In this document: positions 1 to 8,345 of the stretch, piece by piece
Numbering within the stretch: the first letter of the stretch is position 1
Layout: each line of letters begins with the position of its first letter
Assembly (NCBI GenBank): GCA_934371915.1
Contig: CAKROE010000047.1
Coordinates: 1-16,835, forward strand
Source: an uncultured Blautia sp.
GTDB lineage: Bacteria; Bacillota; Clostridia; Lachnospirales; Lachnospiraceae
DNA: 16,835 nucleotides
Reading direction: 5' to 3'
The notes under the pieces: generated by a model
Told to the model about the DNA's origin: nothing
The model's input: the letters and a program-made list of their open reading frames with translations, nothing else
The model's database searches: none
Program-made: the position numbers and the translations under genes

Positions 1-4
1 GACT

Positions 5-33
5 AGTATAGCATAAAACAAATGACGTGTAAA
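5..33 (-). promoter_or_regulatory. Outward-facing sigma-A promoter at the left edge, probably for rpsO
   Basis: On the minus strand TTTACA (28-33) and TATACT (5-10) are separated by exactly 17 nt, and a TG sits one base before the -10, giving an extended -10 element. It begins 14 nt past the ribF stop codon and points out of the window. In many Firmicutes the gene after ribF is rpsO (ribosomal protein S15), so this is inferred to be its promoter. The target gene is not visible. Confidence 0.75.
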
Positions 34-46
34 TAATTATTTTGAT

Positions 47-970
47 TCAAAGTGCAAAGTTTTTTTGCGAAATATTCTCATTCTGAAAATAATCTTTGCC
101 GGACTGAATATCTTTCCGAATCTGCGCCTTGAGCGCTTCAAACGAAGTAAACTTCTGTTCCGGGCGGGTAAACTTATAAAAATCCACGGTACATTCCCTG
201 CCATAAAGATCCAGATCACAGTCAAACAGATTCGTCTCCACACCAAGAAAACTTTCTCCGACCGTCGGTTTATATCCGACATTGGTGATTCCCGGATAAT
301 CTCCGTCTTCAAAATGAGACATCGTGACATACACTCCGTTTGGCGGCATCAGCTTCGACTTTGGAGGAATGATATTGGTAGTAGGAAAGAAATCCCTGTG
401 TCCCAGACCCCGGCCATGTTCAATTCTGCCTGACACGCAAAAAGGTCTTCCGAGAAGATCCTGTATCTTTTCCATGTTGCCTTTTTTTAGTTCTTCACGG
501 ATATAGGTACTGCTGACCTTGCGGTTTCCCTCCATCTCTTTCGAAATGACAACAGTCTCGTACTCATATTTTTCGCCGAATTTCTGCAAAAGCTCCGGTG
601 TTCCCCTGCGTTCATATCCAAAGCGGAAATCCTCACCGACAACCACGCACTCTGCCTGCAGATCACCTTTTAAGATCTGGCGGATAAAATTTTCGGCTTT
701 CATATGTTTGATCTCATCATTCAGCGGACACTCCAGAAGGACATCAACTCCCATCTTTTCGAGATATGTCCGTCGTTCTTCGGAAGTAAGGATTGTCTGT
801 CTGTCAGAGATAAATGCCATCACCACAGCAAGTTCACCATATTCTTTTTTGCGCTCCAGAATCGTCCGGATCAATTTCCTGTGTCCACGATGGATACCAT
901 CAAATTTGCCAAGTGTCACTGCACTTCTGCCAAGTTTTGGAAATTGTCCATTCAGTCTTACGTATTCCAT
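47..970 (-). CDS. ribF: Bifunctional riboflavin kinase / FAD synthetase RibF
   Basis: Converts riboflavin to FMN (kinase) and FMN to FAD (adenylyltransferase) in the cytoplasm. The N-terminal nucleotidyltransferase domain (about residues 1-175) shows GKFDGIHRGH at 21-30, the (H/T)xGH-type nucleotide-binding motif, GEDFRFG at 112-118 and VSSTYIR at 152-158. The C-terminal flavokinase domain (about 180-300) shows FPTTN at 195-199 and the ETNLFD segment near 245-250, matching the family ETHLLD catalytic region. At 307 aa it is of usual length. The loop after the second beta strand (residues 50-60) looks about nine residues shorter than in typical RibF, and the usual F-x-P-H-P-like segment is missing. 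ATG start; AGGAG lies 12 nt upstream, a rather long spacing. It follows truB by 19 nt and is the last visible gene of the nusA–infB operon. Confidence 0.95.
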   Translation of the reverse strand: MEYVRLNGQFPKLGRSAVTLGKFDGIHRGHRKLIRTILERKKEYGELAVVMAFISDRQTILTSEERRTYLEKMGVDVLLECPLNDEIKHMKAENFIRQILKGDLQAECVVVGEDFRFGYERRGTPELLQKFGEKYEYETVVISKEMEGNRKVSSTYIREELKKGNMEKIQDLLGRPFCVSGRIEHGRGLGHRDFFPTTNIIPPKSKLMPPNGVYVTMSHFEDGDYPGITNVGYKPTVGESFLGVETNLFDCDLDLYGRECTVDFYKFTRPEQKFTSFEALKAQIRKDIQSGKDYFQNENISQKNFAL

Positions 971-989
971 ATTATGCTGTTACTCCTGC

Positions 990-1874
990 CTACAAAAACA
1001 TCTTCTGGGGCTGATAGCGTTTCTTTGCTTCATCCCACTGGTAAATCCCTTTAAATTCACCCTGACTGTCACACATCCGTACCCAGTCTTCTTTATAACT
1101 GCCCTTTACAAAATATTCCGTAAGGGCATTTCCATTTGTAAGAAGACGGTCACCTTCCCGTGTACAAAAAATTTCCGGATAATCTTTCAGTACCTGTCCG
1201 ATACGGATCACCCGGTCTTCAATCGTTCCATCTTTGACAGCCTCTTCTACTTCTGCAAGTGTCATGCTGTCTTCCCATGAAAAATTCCCTGATCTGGTAC
1301 GAATCAGTTCCTCCATGCAGCCGCCGCATCCAAGCTTCTGGCCGATATCATGGCAAAGTGTGCGGATATAAGTTCCCTTGCTGCATGTCACAGAAAAACG
1401 GACATACGGAAGATTTATCTCTTTTATATCAATTTCATAGAAATGAACGGTCCGCGCCTTACGCTCAACAGTTTTACCTTCCCGTGCAAGCTCATAAAGT
1501 TTCTTACCGTCAACTTTCAGTGCTGAATACATCGGAGGAATCTGCTGATATTCTCCGACAAATCCTCCGATTACAGCCTTTACCTTATCTTCTGACACTT
1601 CAACAGGCTTCTCACAAAGAACCTTTCCTGTCATATCCTGTGTATCGGTTTCTATTCCAAGATGCAGAAGTGCCTCGTAGGTCTTCTGTTTATCGGTCAG
1701 AAGATCCACGAGTTTTGTTGCTTTCCCAAGGACTACCGGAAGCACACCTTCTGCTTCCGGATCAAGTGTCCCTGTATGCCCGATTTTTTTCATATGAAGG
1801 ATACCGCGCAGTTTCGCAACGACATCAAAGGAAGTATATCCCTTTTCTTTACGGATATTCAGTACGCCATCCAT
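990..1874 (-). CDS. truB: tRNA pseudouridine(55) synthase TruB
   Basis: Isomerises U55 in the T loop of tRNAs to pseudouridine. The catalytic motif GHTGTLDPEAEGVL spans residues 32-45 with the nucleophilic aspartate at D38. KGYTSFDVV (11-19) and CSKGTYIRTLCHDIG further on are also family signatures. About 294 aa, normal for bacterial TruB with a short C-terminal PUA-like extension. The start codon shares one base with the nrnA stop (TAATG), and a GAGGAG ribosome binding site lies inside the end of nrnA, so translation is probably coupled. Ends with TAG. Substrate specificity is inferred from the family. Confidence 0.97.
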   Translation of the reverse strand: MDGVLNIRKEKGYTSFDVVAKLRGILHMKKIGHTGTLDPEAEGVLPVVLGKATKLVDLLTDKQKTYEALLHLGIETDTQDMTGKVLCEKPVEVSEDKVKAVIGGFVGEYQQIPPMYSALKVDGKKLYELAREGKTVERKARTVHFYEIDIKEINLPYVRFSVTCSKGTYIRTLCHDIGQKLGCGGCMEELIRTRSGNFSWEDSMTLAEVEEAVKDGTIEDRVIRIGQVLKDYPEIFCTREGDRLLTNGNALTEYFVKGSYKEDWVRMCDSQGEFKGIYQWDEAKKRYQPQKMFL

Positions 1875-2836
1875 TATGCGTTCTCCTCCTCTGTCAGCTG
1901 GTGCTCAATTTCTGCTGTGATATTGTTGATCACATCATACATAGAACCCTGCAGATCGCATCCGGCTGCTCTTGTATGTCCGCCACCGCCAAAGAATACA
2001 GCCACTTTGCTCACGTCTACTTTTCCGTTAGAGCGAAGGGAAACTTTAAAGGTCTGCGTTTCAATCTCATAAATAAAGATTGCAACTTCTACGCCTTTTG
2101 TAAGACGAAGCTGGCTTACAATGCCATCAAGATCTCCGCCTTCAACGCCATAAAAATCCATATCTTTTCTTCGCAGATAGCCGATAATACATGTACCGTT
2201 CTGGAGAAGGATACTTTCTGCAAGCACACGACCCATAACCTGATTCTGAATATATGTTTTCTGATAGAAAGATTCATCTATGATCTTACTGAACGGAATT
2301 CCGGTCTTCATCAATTCTCCGGCAATACGCATGGTTTCCGGCGAAGTAGATGAATACTGGAACACACCGGTATCATGCACCATTCCTGTGTAGATTGCGG
2401 TTGCGATCGGAAGTGTCACTTTCTCAGGATCCAGAATCCCGTACAGTACCTCGCAACAGGAACTGATATCACCCTGAACATGGTTGACATCCGCAAATTC
2501 CGGATTACTTATATGATGGTCAATGCAGACAGTCTTCTTCGCTTTCTCGAAAAGATCACCTGCAAGTGCCAGACGATCTCTGGCACTGACATCGCAGGTA
2601 ATAAAGAGGTCAAATACTCTGTCATCTGCCTCTGTTTTTATTTCATCAATACATTCAATATGTCCGAAGATCGGCTTCGGATGATCAAGATAAACGGTCA
2701 CATCAATGTCCGGAAAATATGTTTTGATATACAGGTAGAGTGCCATGCAGGAGCCGACACAATCGCCATCCGGACGGATATGTCCGCCAATCCCGACAGT
2801 TTTTACACCTTCCAGTACTTCTGCTATATTTTTCAT
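1874..2836 (-). CDS. nrnA: DHH-family nano-RNase / pAp phosphatase NrnA
   Basis: Degrades 2-5 nt RNAs and often dephosphorylates 3'-phosphoadenosine-5'-phosphate; it works in the cytoplasm with Mn2+. Numbered from the chosen start, the metal ligands are visible in HIRPDGDCVGS (19-29), CDVS (81-84), DHH (106-108) and MVHDTG (152-157). The DHHA1 domain ends in the RNA-binding GGGGHTRAAG (283-292). I chose the second of two in-frame ATGs (2834-2836) because AGAGGA at 2843-2848 sits six nt from it but directly abuts the upstream ATG at 2840-2842; the longer form would add only Met-Thr. The ribosome binding site overlaps the rbfA stop codon, and the gene's own stop overlaps the truB start. NrnA replaces Orn in most Firmicutes. 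Confidence 0.93.
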   Translation of the reverse strand: MKNIAEVLEGVKTVGIGGHIRPDGDCVGSCMALYLYIKTYFPDIDVTVYLDHPKPIFGHIECIDEIKTEADDRVFDLFITCDVSARDRLALAGDLFEKAKKTVCIDHHISNPEFADVNHVQGDISSCCEVLYGILDPEKVTLPIATAIYTGMVHDTGVFQYSSTSPETMRIAGELMKTGIPFSKIIDESFYQKTYIQNQVMGRVLAESILLQNGTCIIGYLRRKDMDFYGVEGGDLDGIVSQLRLTKGVEVAIFIYEIETQTFKVSLRSNGKVDVSKVAVFFGGGGHTRAAGCDLQGSMYDVINNITAEIEHQLTEEENA

Positions 2837-2847
2837 GGTCATTCCTC

Positions 2848-3231
2848 TTATTCTTCCTCAGATTTTCCCAAAGAAGCATCTCTTTTTGCAACATCGTCAA
2901 TCAATTTTGACATATTTACACCATATTCAATTGATTCGTCCAGAATAAAACGAATCTCCGGTGTATTTCGAAGGTTCAGGTTTCTGGCAAGCTGACGGCG
3001 GATATATCCCTCCGCACTGTTCAGTCCCCTGATCGTAGCTTCCTTTGCTTCCTGATTGCCCAGCACACTGATATATGCCTTGCAGGTCTTCAAATCCGGA
3101 GCCACTTCCACAGCCATGACAGAGGTCATCGGGTGAATCCGAGGATCTTTGATTTCTCCACGGATGATGGAACTGAGTTCCTTCTGAACCTCACCATTGA
3201 TCCTTGTATTCTTAATGCTGTTTTTTCTCAT
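2848..3231 (-). CDS. rbfA: 30S ribosome-binding factor RbfA
   Basis: A small type II KH-fold protein that binds the immature 30S subunit near 16S helix 1 and is needed for late maturation and cold growth. The 127-residue protein has the family layout: a basic N terminus with RINGEVQKELSSIIRGEIKDPR (about 10-31), the VMAVEVAPDLKTCKAYISVLG strand-helix region, and RRQLARNLNLRNTPEIRFILDES near 78-99, where Asn-Leu-Arg replaces the more common basic/aromatic version. ATG start. An AGGAG that overlaps the infB TAG stop lies 10 nt upstream, so it is probably coupled to infB translation. The acidic C-terminal tail (SLGKSEEE) is unremarkable. Confidence 0.95.
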   Translation of the reverse strand: MRKNSIKNTRINGEVQKELSSIIRGEIKDPRIHPMTSVMAVEVAPDLKTCKAYISVLGNQEAKEATIRGLNSAEGYIRRQLARNLNLRNTPEIRFILDESIEYGVNMSKLIDDVAKRDASLGKSEEE

Positions 3232-3244
3232 TTATGCTCTACTC

Positions 3245-5998
3245 CTATCTTGGTACTTCTACCATGATATACGCTTCTACTTTATCTTCTTCTTTGACAT
3301 CGTTAAATCCGTCAAATACAAGACCACATTCGTATCCTGCTTTTACTTCTTTAACATCATCTTTAAATCGTTTCAGAGATGCAAGCTCACCTTCAAATAC
3401 CTGCTCGCCTTCTCTTGTGATACGTACTTTGCAGTTTCTCTGGAAAATACCATCCAGCACATAACTTCCTGCGATCGTACCGACACCGGATGCCTTGAAG
3501 AGCTGACGTACTTCTGCATGACCGATGACTTTTTCTTCGTATACCGGATCAAGCATACCTTTCATTGCAGCTTCAACATCTTCGATCGCCTGATAAATAA
3601 CTCTGTAGAGGCGAAGATCTACGCCTTCCTGATCTGCAAGCTGTTTTGCCATAGCATCCGGACGAACATTGAATCCGATGATGATTGCATTGGAGGTTGC
3701 TGCCAGAGAAACGTCAGATTCATTGACAGCACCAACGCCGCCATGGATCACACGAACGACAACTTCTTCATTTGAAAGTTTGGTCAGACTCTGTTTCACG
3801 GCTTCTACAGAACCCTGAACGTCTGCTTTGACGATGATCGGCAGTTCCTTAAGGTCACTTGCCTGAATCTGATCAAACAGATTGTCAAGGGAAAGTTTGC
3901 CTTTTGTTTCTTCAAGGAGGTGTTTCTTATTCTCAGTAACAAATGCTGCTGCGAAGTTTTTCGCTTCTTTGTCACTCGGGAATGCCATCAGGATCTCACC
4001 TGCATTCGGCACATCGCCTAATCCCAGAATTTCAACCGGGGTAGACGGTCCTGCTTCTTTAACACGTCTTCCTCTGTCATCCATCATTGCACGCACTTTA
4101 CCGCTGCAAGCGCCTGCTGCAATAAAGTCACCTACATGAAGAGTACCCTTCTGCACAAGAATCGTTGCAACAGAACCTTTTCCTTTATCAAGCTGTGCCT
4201 CAATAACAAGACCTCTGGCTGCACGGTTCGGGTTCGCTTTCAGTTCAAGTACTTCTGCTGAAAGAAGGATCATCTCAAGCAGTGTATCGATTCCTTCTCC
4301 TGTATGTGCAGATACCGGTACGAAGATGGTGCTTCCGCCCCAGTCTTCCGGAATCAGTTCATATTCGGAAAGTTCCTGTTTTACTCTTTCAATGTTTGCA
4401 CTTGGTTTATCAATCTTGTTGATTGCAACAATAATCTCAACGCCTGCAGCTTTTGCATGGCTGATTGCTTCAACAGTCTGCGGCATGACACCATCATCGG
4501 CAGCGACAACAAGTACTGCGATATCTGTGGAATTGGCACCACGCATACGCATTGCTGTAAACGCTTCATGACCCGGTGTATCAAGGAATGTGATCTTCTG
4601 TCCGTTGATCTCAACAACAGATGCACCGATGTGCTGTGTAATTCCGCCGGCCTCGCCTCTTGTTACATGTGTATTACGAATTGCATCCAGAAGAGATGTC
4701 TTACCATGGTCAACGTGTCCCATAACGCAGACAACCGGTGGTCTGGAAACCATTGTAGCTTCATCTTCCTCTTCTTCTTTCAGAAGTTCTTCGATAACAT
4801 CTACTTTTTCTTCCGGTTCTGCAATGATATCGTAATCAAGTGCGATTTCCTGTGCTTTTTCAAAATCGATCTCATGGTTTACAGTTACCATGACACCTTC
4901 CATAAAGAGTTTCTTAACAATTACGGACGGCTGCATCTTCATTGCTTCTGCAAGCTCACGAATTGTCATCTTCTCCGGAAGTGTGATCTCTTTTACTTCT
5001 GGTTTCTTCTCTTCCTGTTTCGGCTGAGGAGCAGGTTTCTGAAGAGCTTTCGGAATTCTGGAAAGGTTTCTTCTTCCTCCCTGATTCGGTCTGTTGTGAC
5101 CTGCACCGGAATTCTTTTCGAAATCTTTCTTTTTGTTCTTGTTCTCTCTGTCACGCTCTCTCTTACTGTCTTTGGATGTTTTTGTCAGTTCCGGTGTAAA
5201 TACGGCATCGTTGTCTCTTCTTCCGCCACCGGCTCTCTGTCCGCCACGGTTATTTCCACCGAAGCGTCCTTCACCTCTGTTGTCCGGTCTTCCGTTTCCG
5301 CTCTGTCCCGGTCTTCCCTGACCACCCTGCTGCGGACGGCCATTGCCTCTCATCGGACGACCATTGCCTTCACCCTGACGTGCCGGACGGCCTTCGCCCT
5401 GTCTCTGTGGACGGCCACCGCTATTACGGTTGCCCTGTGGGCCACGGTCCGACGGTCTTCTGTCCCCGTTATTACGGAAATCACGGTTTCCTCTGTTATC
5501 ACCGCGGTTATCTCCACGATTCTCACGATTATCTCTGTTTGGACGGTTCTGGTTTCTGTTGTTATTGTAGCCGCCCTGCTCACTTCTCTGTGGTCTTGCC
5601 TGAGTCTGAGTATTCTCTGCACTCTTTGTCTCAACCGGCTTCTTAGCTGCCGGTGCTTCCTGTACCGGAGTGCTCTGTGGTTTCTTCGGTGCAGTCTCTG
5701 CTGCCGGTTTCTGCGCTACTGTCTCAACCGGTTTTGCTGCCTGTGTTCTCTGCTGCGGTCTTGCAGCCGGTTTTTTATCTGATGCCGGACGTTTCGGTCT
5801 GTTTTTGCCGCCGTCACTGGCATTCTGTGCGTGATATACGCGAATAATATTTTTTTTCTTTTTGGGAGCCTCTGTCTTTTCTGCTTCCGCCTTCGTTGTT
5901 ACCATCTTTTCATCTGCCACCTTGGTAATCTGCTCCTTTCCCTCTTGTGTTGATTTTTCTTTTATTCTGACATGTTCTTGCTCTTTGGTCTTCGGCAC
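3245..5998 (-). CDS. infB: Translation initiation factor IF-2
   Basis: A GTPase that delivers fMet-tRNA to the 30S subunit and drives subunit joining. Domains in order: a lysine-rich N terminus with the [11 protein letters not shown] remnant (51-61), an Ala/Pro/Lys-rich linker, an Arg/Gly/Asn-rich disordered stretch (about 140-262), a lysine-rich linker, IF2_N (about 341-392), the G domain, then domains II, III and C2. G motifs seen: GHVDHGKT (427-434), GITQHIG (452-458), DTPGHEA (473-479), NKID (527-530), SAHTGEG (563-569). The start is GTG (5996-5998), supported by AAAGGAGG seven nt upstream and in-frame MPKTKEQ. An ATG overlaps it by one base (5998-6000) but is out of frame and ends after 12 codons. 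At 917 aa it is large because of the N-terminal region. Follows ylxQ by 45 nt. Confidence 0.97.
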   Translation of the reverse strand: MPKTKEQEHVRIKEKSTQEGKEQITKVADEKMVTTKAEAEKTEAPKKKKNIIRVYHAQNASDGGKNRPKRPASDKKPAARPQQRTQAAKPVETVAQKPAAETAPKKPQSTPVQEAPAAKKPVETKSAENTQTQARPQRSEQGGYNNNRNQNRPNRDNRENRGDNRGDNRGNRDFRNNGDRRPSDRGPQGNRNSGGRPQRQGEGRPARQGEGNGRPMRGNGRPQQGGQGRPGQSGNGRPDNRGEGRFGGNNRGGQRAGGGRRDNDAVFTPELTKTSKDSKRERDRENKNKKKDFEKNSGAGHNRPNQGGRRNLSRIPKALQKPAPQPKQEEKKPEVKEITLPEKMTIRELAEAMKMQPSVIVKKLFMEGVMVTVNHEIDFEKAQEIALDYDIIAEPEEKVDVIEELLKEEEEDEATMVSRPPVVCVMGHVDHGKTSLLDAIRNTHVTRGEAGGITQHIGASVVEINGQKITFLDTPGHEAFTAMRMRGANSTDIAVLVVAADDGVMPQTVEAISHAKAAGVEIIVAINKIDKPSANIERVKQELSEYELIPEDWGGSTIFVPVSAHTGEGIDTLLEMILLSAEVLELKANPNRAARGLVIEAQLDKGKGSVATILVQKGTLHVGDFIAAGACSGKVRAMMDDRGRRVKEAGPSTPVEILGLGDVPNAGEILMAFPSDKEAKNFAAAFVTENKKHLLEETKGKLSLDNLFDQIQASDLKELPIIVKADVQGSVEAVKQSLTKLSNEEVVVRVIHGGVGAVNESDVSLAATSNAIIIGFNVRPDAMAKQLADQEGVDLRLYRVIYQAIEDVEAAMKGMLDPVYEEKVIGHAEVRQLFKASGVGTIAGSYVLDGIFQRNCKVRITREGEQVFEGELASLKRFKDDVKEVKAGYECGLVFDGFNDVKEEDKVEAYIMVEVPR
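5213..5581 (-). repeat. Arg/Gly/Asn-rich low-complexity segment of IF-2
   Basis: Codons 140-262 of infB encode an almost uninterrupted series of short degenerate units such as [34 protein letters not shown] and [13 protein letters not shown]. There are few hydrophobic residues and a strong net positive charge. It is predicted to be disordered and RNA-binding-like (RGG/RGN type). The DNA is correspondingly rich in cgg/ccg and ctctgt words. Lachnospiraceae IF2 N termini are generally long and low in complexity; the exact repeats are likely to vary between strains. Confidence 0.8.
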
Positions 5999-6043
5999 AT
6001 TGGTTCCTCCTTTACGTCAATGAATCAAAACCAGGTTTCATTC

Positions 6044-6361
6044 TTACTTTTCGATTTTCTCGAGTTCTTTCATCATTGCTTTCGCAAAGTTTTCATCCTG
6101 TACCGCCAGACTGGCACGGAATTCTTTTCCGCAGAATTTTCCGAGTTCTTCTTTATTTGCAATGAAATAAATCGGAACTTCATAAAATTCACACATATTA
6201 CTGAATTTCTTTCTGGTGTTTTCTGATGCGTCAGCCGCTACCAGAACCAGAAATCCTTTGCCGGTCTTTACAGATTTTTCTGTAGAAAATTCACCGCTGG
6301 CAATCTTGCCCGCTTTCGTTGCAAGACCAACCAGTGATAACACTTTATTGTTGTTTTTCAA
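6044..6361 (-). CDS. ylxQ: L7Ae/L30e/S12e-family RNA-binding protein YlxQ
   Basis: A 105-aa L7Ae-fold protein of the YlxQ group, expected to bind kink-turn-like RNA; its physiological target is not settled. Visible signatures are KVLSLVGLATKAGKIASGE (6-24), the family RNA-recognition loop, and the AADASENTRKKF segment (43-53). The start is TTG (6359-6361): AGGAG lies 10 nt upstream and no ATG is available nearby. The next candidate, a GTG at codon 7, would be about 28 nt from the ribosome binding site. The first 17 nt overlap the end of rnpM in another frame, so translation is likely coupled. It sits between rnpM and infB, the standard place in Firmicutes. Confidence 0.92.
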   Translation of the reverse strand: MKNNNKVLSLVGLATKAGKIASGEFSTEKSVKTGKGFLVLVAADASENTRKKFSNMCEFYEVPIYFIANKEELGKFCGKEFRASLAVQDENFAKAMMKELEKIEK

Positions 6362-6626
6362 TATTGCTTAACTCCTTTTTCAGGTCTTCGTAGACCTCAG
6401 CCGGTACCGCCATCTTCAATGAGCGCTCGAGCCCACGGCTTTTGACTGCTTTTTCCAGACACTCCTGTGACAGACAGACATAGGCTCCTCTGCCGTTCTT
6501 TCTTCCGGTAGCATCCAGCACGATCTCATTTTCCGGGGTCTTCAGTACTCGGATCATTTCTTTTTTGCTTTTCATTTCTCTGCATCCGGTACACTGACGC
6601 AGAGGTGTTTTATTTTTTGTACCCAT
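6345..6626 (-). CDS. rnpM: RNase P modulator RnpM (YlxR family)
   Basis: A small basic RNA-binding protein. YlxR of Bacillus subtilis has been renamed RnpM for its effect on RNase P, and related YlxR proteins were earlier suggested to act in transcription. The 93-aa protein has the signatures PLRQCTGC (8-15), KKEMIRV (21-27) and GRKNGRGAYVC (41-51). It carries four cysteines (C12, C15, C51, C56), paired so that they could hold a metal; this is inference and many YlxR homologues lack them. ATG start three nt after the nusA stop, with only a weak AGAAG-type ribosome binding site inside nusA, so translation probably depends on coupling. It overlaps ylxQ by 17 nt. Confidence 0.92.
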   Translation of the reverse strand: MGTKNKTPLRQCTGCREMKSKKEMIRVLKTPENEIVLDATGRKNGRGAYVCLSQECLEKAVKSRGLERSLKMAVPAEVYEDLKKELSNIEKQQ

Positions 6627-6629
6627 AGA

Positions 6630-7799
6630 TTATTCTTCTGTCAGCTCTTCGGAAACAGCTTCTTCTGCCTCTGTATCTTCAGCAGTTTCTTCTGTATCTT
6701 CTTCGCTGTACTCATCCTCATCATAGTACTCGTCTTCATCATCATAATCATAGAGTTCACCGGACTCTCTTGCCTGTGTCTCACTCTTGATATCAATCTT
6801 GAATCCTGTCAGGCGGGCTGCCAGACGTGCATTCTGTCCTTCTTTACCGATTGCAAGAGAAAGCTGATAATCCGGAACGACTACCAGTGCTGTCTTTTCA
6901 TCCGGATCTGCCATAACAGCAATTACTTTCGCCGGGCTCAGTGCATTCTCGATCAGAATTGCCGGGTTTTCATCCCAGTTAATGATATCAATCTTTTCAC
7001 CGCGGAGTTCCTCTACGATGGAGTTTACTCTGGCACCGTTCATACCGACACATGCACCAACCGGATCTACATCCGGATCGTTGCTCCATACAGCGATCTT
7101 TGTACGGGAGCCTGCTTCTCTGGCAATGCTCTTGATCTCAACAGTTCCGTCTTTCACTTCTGCAACTTCTGATTCGAAGAGACGTTTTACCAGTCCCGGA
7201 TGAGTTCTGGAAAGAAGAATACGCGGTCCCTTCGGTGTATCCTTAACTTCAAGGATATAAACCTTGATTCTCTCTGTTGGTTTGAATTCTTCACCTTTTA
7301 CCTGCTCGTTTTCACTGAGGACACCGTCTGCCTTACCGAGGTTTACGCTGACATTCTTGCCCATCACACGCTGTACGATACCGGTAACAACTTCTTTTTC
7401 CATTCCGTAATACTGATCATAAAGAACTTTACGCTCTTCTTCACGGATTTTCTGAAGAATAACATTCTTTGCATTCTGAGTTGCGATACGTCCAAATTCT
7501 TTGGAATGGATCTCAACTTTAATGATATCACCAATTTCTGCATTGGTATTAAGCTTCTGAGCTTCTACCAGCGAAATCTCCATTGCAGGATCTTCTACGA
7601 ATTCCTTAACCTCACGCTCTGCATAAACGCTGAAATCGCAGGTTTCCGGATTAATTGTCACATGCACATTATCTGCTTTACCGAAATGGTTCTTGCAAGC
7701 CTGGATCAGGGACTGCTCGATAGCTCCCAGTAATGTATCCTTGCTGATATTTTTTTCTTTTTCCAGGATATCCAGCGCTTCCATTAACTCTTTGTTCAT
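6630..7799 (-). CDS. nusA: Transcription termination/antitermination factor NusA
   Basis: Binds RNA polymerase near the RNA exit channel, promotes pausing and intrinsic termination, and takes part in rRNA antitermination. Domains: RNAP-binding N-terminal domain (1-125), S1 (about 135-199, with [22 protein letters not shown]), KH1 (about 200-275, GMNG at 252-255) and KH2 (about 277-340, GKEG at 318-321). After residue 345 comes a tail made mostly of Asp, Glu and Tyr ([16 protein letters not shown]), ending at 389. The AR repeats of E. coli NusA are absent, as usual in Firmicutes. ATG start with GAGGAGG 11 nt upstream. Second gene of the operon, 46 nt after rimP. Its product may control its own operon through the hairpin in the rimP leader. 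Confidence 0.97.
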   Translation of the reverse strand: MNKELMEALDILEKEKNISKDTLLGAIEQSLIQACKNHFGKADNVHVTINPETCDFSVYAEREVKEFVEDPAMEISLVEAQKLNTNAEIGDIIKVEIHSKEFGRIATQNAKNVILQKIREEERKVLYDQYYGMEKEVVTGIVQRVMGKNVSVNLGKADGVLSENEQVKGEEFKPTERIKVYILEVKDTPKGPRILLSRTHPGLVKRLFESEVAEVKDGTVEIKSIAREAGSRTKIAVWSNDPDVDPVGACVGMNGARVNSIVEELRGEKIDIINWDENPAILIENALSPAKVIAVMADPDEKTALVVVPDYQLSLAIGKEGQNARLAARLTGFKIDIKSETQARESGELYDYDDEDEYYDEDEYSEEDTEETAEDTEAEEAVSEELTEE

Positions 7800-7845
7800 T
7801 TTTTTTATTTCCTCCTCATTTTATCAAAGCCTATCTGAATCGTAC

Positions 7846-8310
7846 CTAAAATTCAATTGCCAGTCGGATCAGGGCAATGTCCTTCTTTTCAAATGTGCGT
7901 AAGGCATCGTCCTCATTGATCGTAACACTGTTTTCATCATACGCGTCCAGAACACCACAGAATTCTTTCTGTTTGTCGATTGGACGATATGTCCGGATTT
8001 CTACCAGTTTGCCCATACTTCTGGCAAAATCCTTTTCTTTTTTCAGTGGTCTGTCAAGACCCGGCGAACTGATTTCCATAATATAACTGTCTTCAATAAA
8101 ATCGTTTTCATCCAGTTTGTCGCTGAATGCCCTGCTGACTGCCTCACAGTCATTGACCGTGATTCCACCCGGTTTGTCGATGTAGCCGCGAAGATACCAG
8201 TTACCTGCTTCTTTTACGTATTCTACATCTACAAGCTCGAATCCCTCTCTCTCTACGATCGGTAAAAGCAAAGCTTCTGCTTTCTGTTCATATTCATCCC
8301 GTCTGCTCAT
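7846..8310 (-). CDS. rimP: Ribosome maturation factor RimP
   Basis: Acts early in 30S assembly, helping S12 and neighbouring proteins to bind. The N-terminal alpha/beta domain contains ELVDVEYVKEAGNWYLRGYIDKPGGI (25-50), and the hallmark EISSPGLDRPL spans 79-89, followed by an SH3-like C-terminal domain (about 95-154). I start it at the ATG 8308-8310 (154 aa, normal length), with an AGGTG ribosome binding site about five nt upstream. The frame stays open upstream to a GTG at 8370, but those 20 codons lie inside the terminator-like hairpin and have no ribosome binding site, so that longer form is rejected. First gene of the rimP–nusA–infB operon. Confidence 0.94.
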   Translation of the reverse strand: MSRRDEYEQKAEALLLPIVEREGFELVDVEYVKEAGNWYLRGYIDKPGGITVNDCEAVSRAFSDKLDENDFIEDSYIMEISSPGLDRPLKKEKDFARSMGKLVEIRTYRPIDKQKEFCGVLDAYDENSVTINEDDALRTFEKKDIALIRLAIEF

Positions 8311-8345
8311 TTTTACACCTGCCTTTCGCACATCCGGATTATCTC

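Noticed and set aside
1259..2353. Plus-strand open frame opposite truB and nrnA
   Set aside because: It crosses two well-supported conserved genes, shows no family motif, and is a codon-bias shadow.
4304..5782. A long open frame (about 490 codons) on the plus strand opposite infB
   Set aside because: Composition is Ser/Leu/Cys-rich and explained by the biased infB codons on the other strand. It has no recognisable domain, promoter or ribosome binding site, and IF-2 on the minus strand is certain.
5999..6043. Imperfect palindrome AATGAA...TTCATT between ylxQ and infB as a regulatory hairpin or terminator
   Set aside because: The stem is only about six A/T-rich pairs with no U tract, so too weak to support a call.
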